From: JAVZLH01 sp049700435
Lineage (GTDB): Archaea; Thermoproteota; Bathyarchaeia; Bathyarchaeales; Bathycorpusculaceae
Assembly: GCA_049700435.1 (NCBI GenBank)
Contig: JBNAVK010000009.1
Location: forward strand, 1 to 34,536
Direction of reading: 5' to 3'
DNA: 34,536 nucleotides
Part shown: piece after piece, positions 15,028 to 23,595 of the stretch
How positions within the stretch are numbered: position 1 is the stretch's first letter
Layout: the number at the start of each line of letters is the position of its first letter
Notes under the pieces: model-generated
The model's input: only the letters and a program-made list of their open reading frames with translations
Told to the model about the DNA's origin: nothing
Databases searched by the model: none
Translations under genes and position numbers: made by a program

Positions 15028-17133
15028 ATGACGATGGATACTAGGCTCAAAAAACTAGCGGTTATGCTAATAGCTATAGCATTGCTCTCAAATTTCGTAT
15101 TGGCAAACGTGGAGACTGCGTTTTCAAGCAGTTACGCAGGAGAAATAGACCTCTTCACACAGAAGGAGCCTTACAGTGGTAAAGGCTTAAACATGCCGAG
15201 CGACGCGTTTGCCCCGGGCGAAGTCGTTATTCTTTATGCCTTAGTGCAGTATGGAGGGGCTCCTGTGCAAAATTTTCTTGTGACGTTTTATGTACGAAGC
15301 CCCGACAACTCTTCTTTTAGTCTGGTTGCCCCAACTAATGGAAGCGGAGTTGCATCAGTTAACTTCGCGATACCACAAAAATGTGCACCACACGAAAGTG
15401 AGGTTTTCGGAGAATGGTTCACATTGGCAAGTGTGCGTATCGGAAGCCAAATTTTCCAAGACACATTATCTTTTAAGGTGGGCTACATAGTGGAGTTAAT
15501 CTCGGTGAGGACTATAGACGAAAATCTTAATAATCGAAGTTATTTCGGAATTGGAGGCGATGTTGGATTTGAAATTACTCTAAAAAACATAGCTATGATT
15601 GGAAAAAACGCCTCTTTTGCAATAGTCATAAAAGATGATTTAAATGTTCTTGTTAGCTTTCTTGAAATCGCCTCTTTTGAGGTGCAGCCAAACGAGAAAT
15701 TAATTTTCCTGTATTGTAAACTTGAAATTCCAAAATCAGCATTCGTTGGAAAGGCAAAGGTTTTTGTGTCCGCCCTCACTGCTCCATCGGGTGAAGGTGG
15801 AGCGCCTTATTGCCCATCAATTTCAACAGAATTTTTCATTACATTAACTGAGCCCTTGAAGTTAGCTTTCCATGATGCAGCGATAGTTAAAGTCGCTCTT
15901 TCAGCTACATCTGTTATGGCGGGGAAGACCGTTTCCATAAGCGTAACCGTCAGAAACGAGGGAACGGAGCCCGAAAGCTTCAACGTTAGCGCCTATTACA
16001 ACAACACACTTATTGGAACAACCGAGGTTTTAGCGTTAGAACCGTATCGCACGACAACCATAAACTTCGTGCTAAACACGTCGGCAATTAACCCCGGCAA
16101 CTACATTATAAAATGTCTTATCCCACCCATAACTAACGAGGCCGACCTTACAGATAATATCCTTGTCGATGGAACAATAGAAATTGGACAGCTGCCAACA
16201 GTAGCACGTTACCTCGTTACTTTCTCTCAAGAAGGTCTTGCTTCTGACGCAAGCGGGACAGTTGTGGTTGTTAATGGTACACAACTTACGTTCAGTTATT
16301 TGCCTTACAGCCTTTGGGTTGATGAAGGTGACAAAATTACCTATTCTTATGAAAGCATAGTTTCAAGCACAATGTTAAAGAAGCAGTTCAAACTCCAAAG
16401 TGTAGTGGGTCCGTCCTCACCAGTTACTGTCAACGCCAACATGACCATTACAGGAAACTATATTGCGCAATACATGGTAACCTTTGAACATACTGGGGTA
16501 GACTCAAGCGCCATGGGCGATATTGTAACAATCAATGGCTCCTCAAAAAGCTACTATGATTTGCCATACTCATTATGGGCTGACAACGGCACAACTATAT
16601 CCTACTCATACAATAGTATGGTGTCAAGCACCATCTCCGGAAAAAGATTTAACCTAACTGATGTAATCGGTCCAAGCGCTCCATTAATTGTAACCGAACC
16701 CGCAACAATCATTGGAAACTACAAAATCCAATATTTCTTATCAGTACGAACTGACCCAACTGGAATAGCCACTATTCCTGGTGAAGGCTGGTACGATGCT
16801 CTTCAAAACGTTACCTTGACGGCGGTTACGGTGTCAGGGTATATGTTTGAAAATTGGGACGTTGACGGGGCTTTTTTTGCTGCTGGAGTTAAAAATGTAA
16901 CAGTTTTTATGGATCGTCCACGTACAGCCACCGCGCACTATTCTTTACATGCTGGAGGCGGGTATGTTCCATGGTGGTTTTACTGGCTTATCCTCTTGCT
17001 TCTGCTTTTGGCGATTGCTCTACTAGTTTTGTGGTTGTATCGTAGAAGAGAGAGAAGAAAAGCCTCTTTAACTTTTTATAGAGGTTGGACTGCATGGTAT
17101 TACTGTTACAACCTTAGGGGAAATCTAAAGTAA
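15028..17133 (+). CDS. membrane-anchored surface protein with CARDB-like and tandem repeat domains
   Basis: A 701-residue secreted protein. The N-terminus has a signal peptide (LKKLAVMLIAIALLSNFVLA), then beta-rich domains, a CARDB-like domain (about VSISVTVRNEGTEPESFNVSAYY), two tandem 87-residue repeats (16210-16470 and 16471-16731), a third divergent beta repeat with GYMFENWDVDG, a glycine-rich linker, and a C-terminal transmembrane helix followed by RRRERRK and an aromatic tail. Topology: large outer part, short cytosolic tail. ATG 15028 or 15034 are the likely starts; an upstream codon at 14980 would bury the signal peptide. Probably a cell-surface or binding protein; no enzyme motif seen. 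Confidence 0.75.
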   Translation: MTMDTRLKKLAVMLIAIALLSNFVLANVETAFSSSYAGEIDLFTQKEPYSGKGLNMPSDAFAPGEVVILYALVQYGGAPVQNFLVTFYVRSPDNSSFSLVAPTNGSGVASVNFAIPQKCAPHESEVFGEWFTLASVRIGSQIFQDTLSFKVGYIVELISVRTIDENLNNRSYFGIGGDVGFEITLKNIAMIGKNASFAIVIKDDLNVLVSFLEIASFEVQPNEKLIFLYCKLEIPKSAFVGKAKVFVSALTAPSGEGGAPYCPSISTEFFITLTEPLKLAFHDAAIVKVALSATSVMAGKTVSISVTVRNEGTEPESFNVSAYYNNTLIGTTEVLALEPYRTTTINFVLNTSAINPGNYIIKCLIPPITNEADLTDNILVDGTIEIGQLPTVARYLVTFSQEGLASDASGTVVVVNGTQLTFSYLPYSLWVDEGDKITYSYESIVSSTMLKKQFKLQSVVGPSSPVTVNANMTITGNYIAQYMVTFEHTGVDSSAMGDIVTINGSSKSYYDLPYSLWADNGTTISYSYNSMVSSTISGKRFNLTDVIGPSAPLIVTEPATIIGNYKIQYFLSVRTDPTGIATIPGEGWYDALQNVTLTAVTVSGYMFENWDVDGAFFAAGVKNVTVFMDRPRTATAHYSLHAGGGYVPWWFYWLILLLLLLAIALLVLWLYRRRERRKASLTFYRGWTAWYYCYNLRGNLK
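16210..16470 (+). repeat. 87-codon protein repeat, copy 1
   Basis: Encodes a unit beginning YLVTFSQEG and ending GNYIAQ. It shares LPYSLW, a (S/Y)YS(Y) strand, (I/M)VSST, VxGPS(S/A)P and the TI(T/I)GNY end with copy 2, and both are exactly 261 bp. Confidence 0.85.
16471..16731 (+). repeat. 87-codon protein repeat, copy 2
   Basis: Encodes a unit beginning YMVTFEHTG and ending GNYKIQ, directly adjoining copy 1 and of identical length. A third, shorter and more diverged unit (starting YFLSVRTDP) follows. Confidence 0.85.
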
Positions 17134-17340
17134 GGTTTTTGGAAAAAGATGGTGATGGAAGCCCTCTCCTTTCTCCCCGGTTGGGCTGAAATTGTATATG
17201 GCGGAGTCTTTATAAAACACTTGCTATCCTTGCTGGCATATATCCTTTACAACAATATACCGCAATGCAAACTTATTTCATTCGTGGAAACTTTGCTTTA
17301 TAGGCTGTTAAGGTTATTGTTCTTTACGGGAAGGCTTAGC

Positions 17341-17466
17341 ATGTTTGAGGAGATGGCTTCCGATGCTGTTAAAATGTTAATAATCCTTTTCTGGATTACA
17401 GTTGCATCCCTAGCAATTTGGGGAGCACTCTGGGTGCGCAACATAAAAAACTCGAAGGCAGAGTGA
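17341..17466 (+). CDS. small single-pass membrane protein, unknown (41 aa)
   Basis: Short ORF starting MFEEMASDAVKM with one hydrophobic helix (LIILFWITVASLAIWGALWV) and a basic end (RNIKNSKAE). A TATA-like TTTATAGG near 17297-17304 and GGGAAGG before the ATG support a start here rather than at an in-frame ATG at 17149, whose extra residues show no family likeness. The gene lies between the surface protein and the convergent peptide importer operon. No family recognised; it may be a spurious ORF. Confidence 0.4.
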   Translation: MFEEMASDAVKMLIILFWITVASLAIWGALWVRNIKNSKAE

Positions 17467-17475
17467 CCTAGGCGA

Positions 17476-18471
17476 TTATTTGCTTTCAATTAGATGGCAA
17501 GACACGAAGTGACCAGATGTCGCAGCTATTAATTCTGGTTCCTTTTCTTTACATATTTTCTCCGCGAATGGACATCTGGGATGAAAACGGCAACCGACAG
17601 GAATTTTAATGGCTGAAGGCACTTCACCTCTAAGTTCTATTTTTTTTCTTTTGCGTTCAGGGTTTGGAACTGGTATGGCTGAAAGCAATGCTTGGGTGTA
17701 GGGATGCAGCGGGTTTGAGAAAATTTCTTCTTTTTCACCCATCTCCACAATTTTTCCGAGATACATTATCGCGATTCTGTCTGAAATGTATTTAGCAACA
17801 GCCAAATCATGCGTTATAAACAGATAGGTGAGTTGCAGTTCCCTTTTAAGATCTAACATTAAATCGATTATCGTTGTTCTCAACGAAACGTCAATCATGG
17901 AAACTGGTTCGTCTGCCACAATAAATTCGGGGTCCAGAATTATGGATCTTGCCATTGCCGCCCGCTGTCTTTGTCCTCCGCTTAGTTGATGCGGATACAA
18001 GTTCATAAACTGTTCTGGAGGCGTTAAACCCACGCGCTCCAGCAGCGCCAAAACCTTTTTTCTCCTTTCCTCGCCTGAAGCCAAACCATGAATCTCTAGA
18101 GGATGCCCAATGGCGTCTCCAATTTTCATTCGCGGATTAAATGAGGCGTATGGATCTTGGAATATTATCTGCATTTTTCTTCTCAAAAGCCTTAGTTCTT
18201 CTGGTTTAAGATTTGTTATCTCTTGGTTTTTGAAAAACACCTTTCCAGATGTTGGTGGAATAAGTCTTAAAATAAGTTTTCCAGTGGTTGTTTTTCCACA
18301 TCCGCTTTCGCCGGCAAGAGTGAAAACCTCACCTTTTCGCACAGAAAAAGTTACATCGTCAACTGCCCGAACGAAGCTTCTAGTGCGGGTTAGCAGTTTC
18401 TCGAGAAAACTTTTCTCAACTGGGAAATACTTCCTTAAGTTTTCAACCCTTACAATTTCAGCTTGACTCAT
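17476..18471 (-). CDS. peptide ABC importer ATPase, OppF/DppF-like
   Basis: A 331-residue ABC ATPase. Walker A GESGCGKTT, Q-loop QDPYASFNP, signature LSGGQRQR, Walker B FIVADEP and switch His THD are all present. The C-terminal oligopeptide-type domain carries GCRFHPRCPFAEKIC and a final Cys, four Cys in all. Such paired ATPases drive uptake of peptides or other small solutes with the OppB/C permeases. I chose ATG 18471 because it overlaps the previous TGA (ATGA). It is the last gene of the five-gene operon. The related OppD is encoded next to it, so the two probably form the heterodimer. Confidence 0.92.
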   Translation of the reverse strand: MSQAEIVRVENLRKYFPVEKSFLEKLLTRTRSFVRAVDDVTFSVRKGEVFTLAGESGCGKTTTGKLILRLIPPTSGKVFFKNQEITNLKPEELRLLRRKMQIIFQDPYASFNPRMKIGDAIGHPLEIHGLASGEERRKKVLALLERVGLTPPEQFMNLYPHQLSGGQRQRAAMARSIILDPEFIVADEPVSMIDVSLRTTIIDLMLDLKRELQLTYLFITHDLAVAKYISDRIAIMYLGKIVEMGEKEEIFSNPLHPYTQALLSAIPVPNPERKRKKIELRGEVPSAIKIPVGCRFHPRCPFAEKICKEKEPELIAATSGHFVSCHLIESK

Positions 18472-19442
18472 TTTCTGCCGTCTCCATACAGAAAACAACG
18501 AACAAAGTGATTGGGTTCGGTTTCTATCAGTTGAGGCTCAGTTTTTCTGCATTTATCCATCACGCGGGAACAGCGCGGCCAGAATCTGCAACCTTTGGGA
18601 AGGTTAAGGAGGTCTGGTGGAGACCCTTGTATTGCTTCAAGTTTTTGCTCGGCAAGTTCGATGTTTGGAATAGACTTTAGAAGTCCCCGTGTATATGGAT
18701 GTTGGGGGTTTTTATAAATGTCTTTTATGTTGGCGTGCTCGACCATGTGTCCAGCGTACATTACGAGGATTTTGTCGCATCTTTCAAGTGCTATGCTTAA
18801 ATCATGCGTGATGAGGATTAGAGTCATTGCGTAAGCATTTTGGATGTCTTTTAGGAGGTCAAGTATTTTCGCTTGCACGATGACGTCAAGGGCTGTCGTT
18901 GGTTCATCAGCGACAACTATGTAAGGGTTGAGGGCTATAGCCAAAGCTATCATTACGCGCTGTCGCATTCCCCCGCTTAGTTGATGCGGGTAATCGTTTA
19001 CGCGTTCGGGTTGTATACCAACGTCCTTGAGGAGTTTTTCCGCGCGTTTAAGAGCTTCTTCATCGCTTATTTTAGGCTCGTGGGTTCGGATTAACTCTAC
19101 AAAATGTGCGCCTACCTTCTTGACGGGATTCAGAGAAGTCATTGGGTCTTGAAAGATGAAAGCTATTTTTCTCCCCCTCACATTGCGCATTTCTTCTTCT
19201 CGAAGTTTAAGAAGATCCTTGCCTTCAAGCCACACGTGTCCTTTAACTATTCTTCCGGGTGGTGGAACAAGGCGGATTAACGATAAGCCTAAAGTAGATT
19301 TTCCCGAGCCTGACTCGCCAACAACACCCATTGTTTCAGCTTTACCTAGAGAGAAGGAAACATTGTCTACTGCCCGCACTTTCCCTCTTCTTGTCCAATA
19401 CTCAACGGTTAAATCTTCTATGGTTAACAGTTGTTTTTGCAT
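18468..19442 (-). CDS. peptide ABC importer ATPase, OppD/DppD-like
   Basis: A 324-residue ABC ATPase: Walker A GESGSGKST, Q-loop QDPMTSLNP, signature LSGGMRQR, Walker B YIVVADEP, switch THDLS, then the C-terminal GCRFWPRCSRVMDKC domain with four Cys. In some DppD proteins these Cys hold an iron-sulfur cluster; whether that applies here is inference. ATG 19442 has AAGGGA upstream; a TTG at 19463 is also open but overlaps the previous gene. Partner of OppF on the cytosolic side of the membrane complex. Confidence 0.92.
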   Translation of the reverse strand: MQKQLLTIEDLTVEYWTRRGKVRAVDNVSFSLGKAETMGVVGESGSGKSTLGLSLIRLVPPPGRIVKGHVWLEGKDLLKLREEEMRNVRGRKIAFIFQDPMTSLNPVKKVGAHFVELIRTHEPKISDEEALKRAEKLLKDVGIQPERVNDYPHQLSGGMRQRVMIALAIALNPYIVVADEPTTALDVIVQAKILDLLKDIQNAYAMTLILITHDLSIALERCDKILVMYAGHMVEHANIKDIYKNPQHPYTRGLLKSIPNIELAEQKLEAIQGSPPDLLNLPKGCRFWPRCSRVMDKCRKTEPQLIETEPNHFVRCFLYGDGRK

Positions 19443-19452
19443 GGGCTTTCCC

Positions 19453-20343
19453 TTATTCTCCAAGTTTCGGGTTTAGGAGTTCGCTTAGTCCTTCTCCCAT
19501 TAGTGTGAATCCTAAAGCCAAGAGAATTATGAATATGCCTGGAAACGTTATTACCCACCATACTCCGCTGGGAAGAAGCCTGCGCCCATTAGTCAGGTCC
19601 CAACCCCAGTCGGGGATGTCGACTGGAACACCTAAACCAATGAAGGTTAAACCCGCAGCAGTAAGGATAGCGTCTGCAAAATTTACTGTTGCAACAACAA
19701 CTATGGAGGGAACAACGTTTGGCAATATATAGTTAAAGAGGATTGTGCGGCTTTTCGCGCCTATGGACTGAGCTGCCTCAACGTAAGGCATTTCCTTTAT
19801 ACTTAGCACTTGGCTGCGGATTACCCTGAAGTAGGAAGGGATGTACACGACTGCTATTGACAAAGCCATGTTTGTGACGCCTCTTCCCAGCATCGCCGCG
19901 ATTGCTATCGCAAGAATCAAACCGGGAAATGCGTAAACGCTGTCCATTACGAGGCAGATGGTTCTGTCAAGCACTCCGCCTATGTAAGATGAGAACAGTC
20001 CTAAAGGAACACCTATTACGAGACATATTATGACGGATAGGAGTGCAACTTGGAGCATTATGCCCCCTCCGGATATCACTCTGCTCAACATGTCCTGACC
20101 TAAATCGTTTGTTCCGAAAGGAAATTGGGAATTTGGCGGAGTTAATGGTGCGCCCACATTTATCCCCTTGGTTGATGGGTCGTAGGGAGAAATCCAAGGC
20201 GCAATTAAAGTCATAACAATTATTGACGCCACTATCACAGCGCCAAGTATTATCAGCCAACCGGCTAACCCTCTTTTTGCCAGAGAACCTATGGCGGGTA
20301 TAATTCTTGAGAGCATGCTTCCTTTTATACCCAATTTGTTCAT
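19453..20343 (-). CDS. peptide ABC importer permease, OppC/DppC-like
   Basis: A 296-residue permease with an N-terminal membrane helix (WLIILGAVIVASIIVMTLIA) and a binding-protein-dependent transport domain of about five more helices. The EAA-type loop is EAAQSIGAKSRTILFNYILPN, the ATPase contact (shown within the 20-residue limit as EAAQSIGAKSRTILF). PFGTNDLGQDMLSR before the second helix is typical of OppC/DppC. It follows oppB by 9 nt and ends overlapping the oppD region. Normal length. Confidence 0.93.
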   Translation of the reverse strand: MNKLGIKGSMLSRIIPAIGSLAKRGLAGWLIILGAVIVASIIVMTLIAPWISPYDPSTKGINVGAPLTPPNSQFPFGTNDLGQDMLSRVISGGGIMLQVALLSVIICLVIGVPLGLFSSYIGGVLDRTICLVMDSVYAFPGLILAIAIAAMLGRGVTNMALSIAVVYIPSYFRVIRSQVLSIKEMPYVEAAQSIGAKSRTILFNYILPNVVPSIVVVATVNFADAILTAAGLTFIGLGVPVDIPDWGWDLTNGRRLLPSGVWWVITFPGIFIILLALGFTLMGEGLSELLNPKLGE

Positions 20344-20352
20344 CTCAATCCC

Positions 20353-21585
20353 CTACAGCCGAATTCTTGGGTCAAGGTAAGCGTAGAGCAAGTCCACCGC
20401 CAAGCTTACCAAAGACACCAGAATGCCAAAGAACACAACAGCCCCTTGGATGGCTGTGTAATCTCTGAAGTTGATGCGGTCAACGATGTATCTTCCAAGG
20501 CCAGGCCATGAAAATGTGGTTTCGGTCAGCACTGCCCCAGCAAGGAGCGTCGCAAACTGTAGCCCCATCATGGTGAGTATTGGAAGAAAGGCGTTTCTGA
20601 AGGCATAGCCATAAATTACAGTTGCCTCTTTCAGTCCCCTTGCTTTAGCTGCTGTGACAAAATCGAGTCTAAGGGTTTCAAACATGTTGCTTCTCGTTAG
20701 CCTAATGAAAACTCCTGAAAGCACGAGACCCAACGTCAAAGATGGCAAGAATAAGTACCTGAGAGCTTCGGCAAATTTGTAAAGGTTTCCTTCAAGAAGG
20801 CTGTCAACGGTGTACAAACCGGTTGCGATGCGCAGTTCTCCTACAGAAATGTAGTACCACCCTACCTCAGCCCAAAGAATCCATGTTGCCGAGAAAATAA
20901 GGATGAGGAGCGCCAAAACCCTCCGTGTAATTTTTTTACCTTTCATCTTCAGCGCAACTAAACATAATGTAAGTGGTACTAAACCAGCTATGCATGACAG
21001 AAGAAAATGAGTTAAGAAGCCCCATGGAGGTCGTGCAAGCGGAATTATAAGGCCCACAGGTTCCATGGTTGGGTAAGTCCTCCCTCCAATCGGAAGCCAA
21101 CGTAAACCAACTCCAAAAATTATCTGAAATATCATGCCCAAAAAGAAAACAGGAATAGCGTAGGTCACTATTCCAAAAACTCTTATAGCGTGGTCTTTAG
21201 GTTTATTATAGGATTTTGACGCTTCCACTCCTAGGAATATGCCGAGAGAAACCGCGATAATCATGGAGAAAATTGCAAGCTCCAGCGTTGCGGGAAACGC
21301 AGAAAAAATTTGCTCAGCCACAGGAGAGAAATCTTGCATCGACTTGCCAAGGTCTCCTCTCAAAAGACCATACAAGTAATCAAAATACTGTATCCATAGA
21401 GGTTTGTCAAGGCCTAATTTTTGCCGCATCTCCTCTATGGCCTTAAGGTTTTCCATTTTTTCAAAGTGGAGTAGGACCGGGTCTCCGGGCAAAACTCGCA
21501 CGATAACGAATACCATTGTTAGAAGTATAAATATCATTGGAATTGTCAGTAAAATTCTTGAGATTATGTAGGAGCGCAAGGTCAT
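20353..21585 (-). CDS. peptide ABC importer permease, OppB/DppB-like, with a long insertion
   Basis: A 410-residue permease. It starts with the typical first helix (YIISRILLTIPMIFILLTMV), followed by RVLPGDPV, QLGLDKP-like KLGLDKPLWIQY and, near the end, the coupling loop AAKARGLKEATVIYGYAFRN. OppB proteins are usually about 310-340 residues. Here about 80-100 extra residues between LRWLPIGGRTYP and LPSLTLGL carry at least one additional hydrophobic segment pair. It lies 55 nt after oppA. The insertion is in frame and shows no sign of a frameshift. Confidence 0.92.
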   Translation of the reverse strand: MTLRSYIISRILLTIPMIFILLTMVFVIVRVLPGDPVLLHFEKMENLKAIEEMRQKLGLDKPLWIQYFDYLYGLLRGDLGKSMQDFSPVAEQIFSAFPATLELAIFSMIIAVSLGIFLGVEASKSYNKPKDHAIRVFGIVTYAIPVFFLGMIFQIIFGVGLRWLPIGGRTYPTMEPVGLIIPLARPPWGFLTHFLLSCIAGLVPLTLCLVALKMKGKKITRRVLALLILIFSATWILWAEVGWYYISVGELRIATGLYTVDSLLEGNLYKFAEALRYLFLPSLTLGLVLSGVFIRLTRSNMFETLRLDFVTAAKARGLKEATVIYGYAFRNAFLPILTMMGLQFATLLAGAVLTETTFSWPGLGRYIVDRINFRDYTAIQGAVVFFGILVSLVSLAVDLLYAYLDPRIRL

Positions 21586-21640
21586 CTAATTTTCACATCC
21601 ATTAAGCATAAAAAGAAGGGGTGAATTAAAGTTTTGTTAA

Positions 21641-23296
21641 TTATCCTTCTGCATAAACTAGCCAGTGCCGCCAAGACTGCGTTATATCTAAGTAAACTCC
21701 CTTGATGTTTAGCTTTGTAACTGCCCAAGCTGACCCTTGATAGATGGGTATTATTGGGCAGTCATCCACCATTAGATCTTGAATTTGTTCGTAAAGATCT
21801 TCCCTTGCAGATTCTGTCGTGTTGCCCCTCGCCCACTCTATAAGCTGATCCATCTGGGTGTTGTTGTAGTTGTGGTGCAGCCATGAACCGCCGGAGGAGT
21901 GGAGGAATGGGTAGATGTAGTCGTCTGGGTCTATGTAGTCTGGGTACCATCCTAAAATGTAAGCATCCATCGTCTCCTCTCTTCTCGCGTTCCTATACGC
22001 TGCCCAGTCTAGCCCTTGAAGCGTTACTGATATTACTCCGCTGGCTTCCAAGGAAGATTTGAGTACCTGTGCAAGCTGCGGGCTTTGTGGATAGTGCCCA
22101 GAAGTCTCATACCATAGCGTGAATGTTAACTTGTTTGTTTCACTGTATCCCACTTGGCTGAGTAATTCTATTGTACGTGTATAGTTAGGATCACCAAGCG
22201 CAAGGAAGGCGTCTGTGTGCCCGAACATGCCAACAGGTATCATACTATACAATTTCTGGACTTGCCCGAGAAAAACTGTGTTAACAACGGTTGTTCTATT
22301 TATGGCTGCAGCAACAGCCTGTCTAATCCTTGTGTCGTTGAAAGGCGCTCTTTTTTCTTGTAAGACCAAGTATTGGATAAATGCCCCTGTGCCTTCCCAA
22401 ACTTTGAGGTGGGTCTTTGTCTTAAGATTGTTTATGTCTGTTGCAGATAGCTGTCTGAAGGCGATGTCAATTTCTCCAGCATCAATGGCTAAAGCGAGTC
22501 CGGCAGAGTCTGCATAGAACTTGATTACAATTGTTTTAGTTTTCGGATAGCCTCCTGTCGCGTTCCAGTAGTTGGGGTTAGCTTCAAGCCTCATCTCAGA
22601 GTCTTTGCCAGCTACCCTAGTCCACTTAGTTAATCTGTAGGGACCCAAGCCCATTGGGTGGCTTGCCCTAGCGTCTCCTGCCTTGTACTCGATTACGTCT
22701 GTAGTATAGTTCCAAGATGTTCCATGCATTGGGGCATACTTTGGATCGACAATGTATGATGCTTGACATGCCAAAAGCGAGAGGAATGCAGAGAATGGAA
22801 TCTTTAGATAGAACTTCACCACGTACTTACTGACTACCGTGACATTCTCAATTATATCACCGTAACCAATACCAACAAAAGGTCCGTCTGGGTCAGCTAT
22901 GCCGATGCCTCTGTCAAACGTGTATTTAACATGAGTGGCGTTAAATTCTGTGCCATCGTCAAATTTAACGCCTTGCCTAAGGTTGAAAGTCCAAACTTTC
23001 CCATCTTCAGAAACAGTCCAAGAAGTTGCCAATGCAGGAACTATGTCCTCAGCCGCGCCAGTGGCGCCAGCACGATATTCGACCAGCCCCGAACCCAAAG
23101 CCTGGATTATTTCCCATCCGAAGTAGTCATAAGCCCTTGCAGGGTCTAAGCAAGATTCGACAGAGTCTGTTGTTCCCATGATTAATATTTTTTCAGTTGG
23201 CTGTAATAAGTAGTAACCTGCAACCGCCGCTATGACAATTATCACAATCACTATGCCAACAACAGCCATTCTACTAATAGCTTTAGTCCCTCTCAT
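21641..23296 (-). CDS. family 5 extracellular solute-binding protein (OppA/DppA-like)
   Basis: A 551-residue binding protein. The N-terminus has a basic start and one helix (VVGIVIVIIVIAAVAGYYLL) with no lipobox Cys, so it is probably held by an uncleaved membrane anchor. The outer domain has the family 5 features ALATSWTVSEDGKVWTFNLR, then VKFDDGTEFNATHVKYTFDR, IRQAVAAAINR and PDYIDPDDY. These proteins capture peptides, sugars or other solutes and pass them to OppBC. ATG 23296 has GGTGA upstream and starts with MRGTKAI; an earlier ATG-like start at 23317 is possible. First gene of the importer operon. Confidence 0.92.
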   Translation of the reverse strand: MRGTKAISRMAVVGIVIVIIVIAAVAGYYLLQPTEKILIMGTTDSVESCLDPARAYDYFGWEIIQALGSGLVEYRAGATGAAEDIVPALATSWTVSEDGKVWTFNLRQGVKFDDGTEFNATHVKYTFDRGIGIADPDGPFVGIGYGDIIENVTVVSKYVVKFYLKIPFSAFLSLLACQASYIVDPKYAPMHGTSWNYTTDVIEYKAGDARASHPMGLGPYRLTKWTRVAGKDSEMRLEANPNYWNATGGYPKTKTIVIKFYADSAGLALAIDAGEIDIAFRQLSATDINNLKTKTHLKVWEGTGAFIQYLVLQEKRAPFNDTRIRQAVAAAINRTTVVNTVFLGQVQKLYSMIPVGMFGHTDAFLALGDPNYTRTIELLSQVGYSETNKLTFTLWYETSGHYPQSPQLAQVLKSSLEASGVISVTLQGLDWAAYRNARREETMDAYILGWYPDYIDPDDYIYPFLHSSGGSWLHHNYNNTQMDQLIEWARGNTTESAREDLYEQIQDLMVDDCPIIPIYQGSAWAVTKLNIKGVYLDITQSWRHWLVYAEG

Positions 23297-23330
23297 TATT
23301 TCACCGCAAACTCTCAATTATAATAATGTG

Positions 23331-23340
23331 AATATAAAAA
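23331..23340 (-). promoter_or_regulatory. candidate TATA box of the peptide importer operon
   Basis: TTTTTATATT on the minus strand, about 35-44 nt before the oppA ATG. A second AT-rich candidate (TTATTATAATT) lies closer, around 23317-23327. Confidence 0.4.
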
Positions 23341-23406
23341 TTTTAGGCTAAAAAGGCATGTCTCTTTTAAAATACTGCAGATAAACTAAAGAAAGTGCTA
23401 CGAAAC

Positions 23407-23416
23407 GCATAAATCC
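23407..23416 (+). promoter_or_regulatory. candidate TATA box of tRNA-Tyr
   Basis: GCATAAATCC centred about 39 nt before the tRNA 5' end, matching the spacing at tRNA-Lys. A closer AT-rich run (TTTAAAAT near 23430) is too near for a standard start. Confidence 0.4.
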
Positions 23417-23481
23417 AATTCTCTCATTCTTTAAAATTCTAGTCAGATAACGGGCGGTAGCTCAGCTTGGTAGAGCTTCCG

Positions 23482-23511
23482 AGCCCGCTGGAACTGCCAG
23501 CTGGCGGAGAC
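23482..23511 (+). other. noncanonical intron 1 of tRNA-Tyr (position 30/31, 30 nt)
   Basis: Central helix CTTC (23476-23479) pairs with GGAG (23506-23509), one G-U pair. Bulges are CGA (23480-23482) and ACG (23510-23512). The inner helix GCC/GGC is followed by a CTGG/CCAG stem. The outer helix is only two pairs and uses 23513-23514. Confidence 0.78.
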
Positions 23512-23518
23512 GCTGTAG

Positions 23519-23568
23519 ACGCCTGCCCATGGTGGGCGCCACCCAGCCTACCAAGCGCACATGCAGAA
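23519..23568 (+). other. canonical-position intron 2 of tRNA-Tyr (position 37/38, 50 nt)
   Basis: Central helix CTGT (23513-23516) pairs with GCAG (23563-23566), one G-U pair. Bulges are AGA (23517-23519) and AAA (23567-23569). The body contains a GCCCA/TGGGC hairpin (23525-23537). The inner helix next to the 3' bulge is weak. Confidence 0.75.
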
Positions 23569-23595
23569 ACCGGAGTGTCGCAGGTTCAAATCCTG

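Noticed and set aside
17149..17340. N-terminal extension of the small membrane ORF at 17341
   Set aside because: No family likeness; a TATA-like box and ribosome site lie inside this stretch directly before ATG 17341.
23562..23566. Apparent GCA (Cys) anticodon near the end of tRNA-Tyr
   Set aside because: It belongs to the 3' part of intron 2 and would not give a paired anticodon stem; the C1-G72/A73 identity and loop CTGTAGA support tyrosine GTA.
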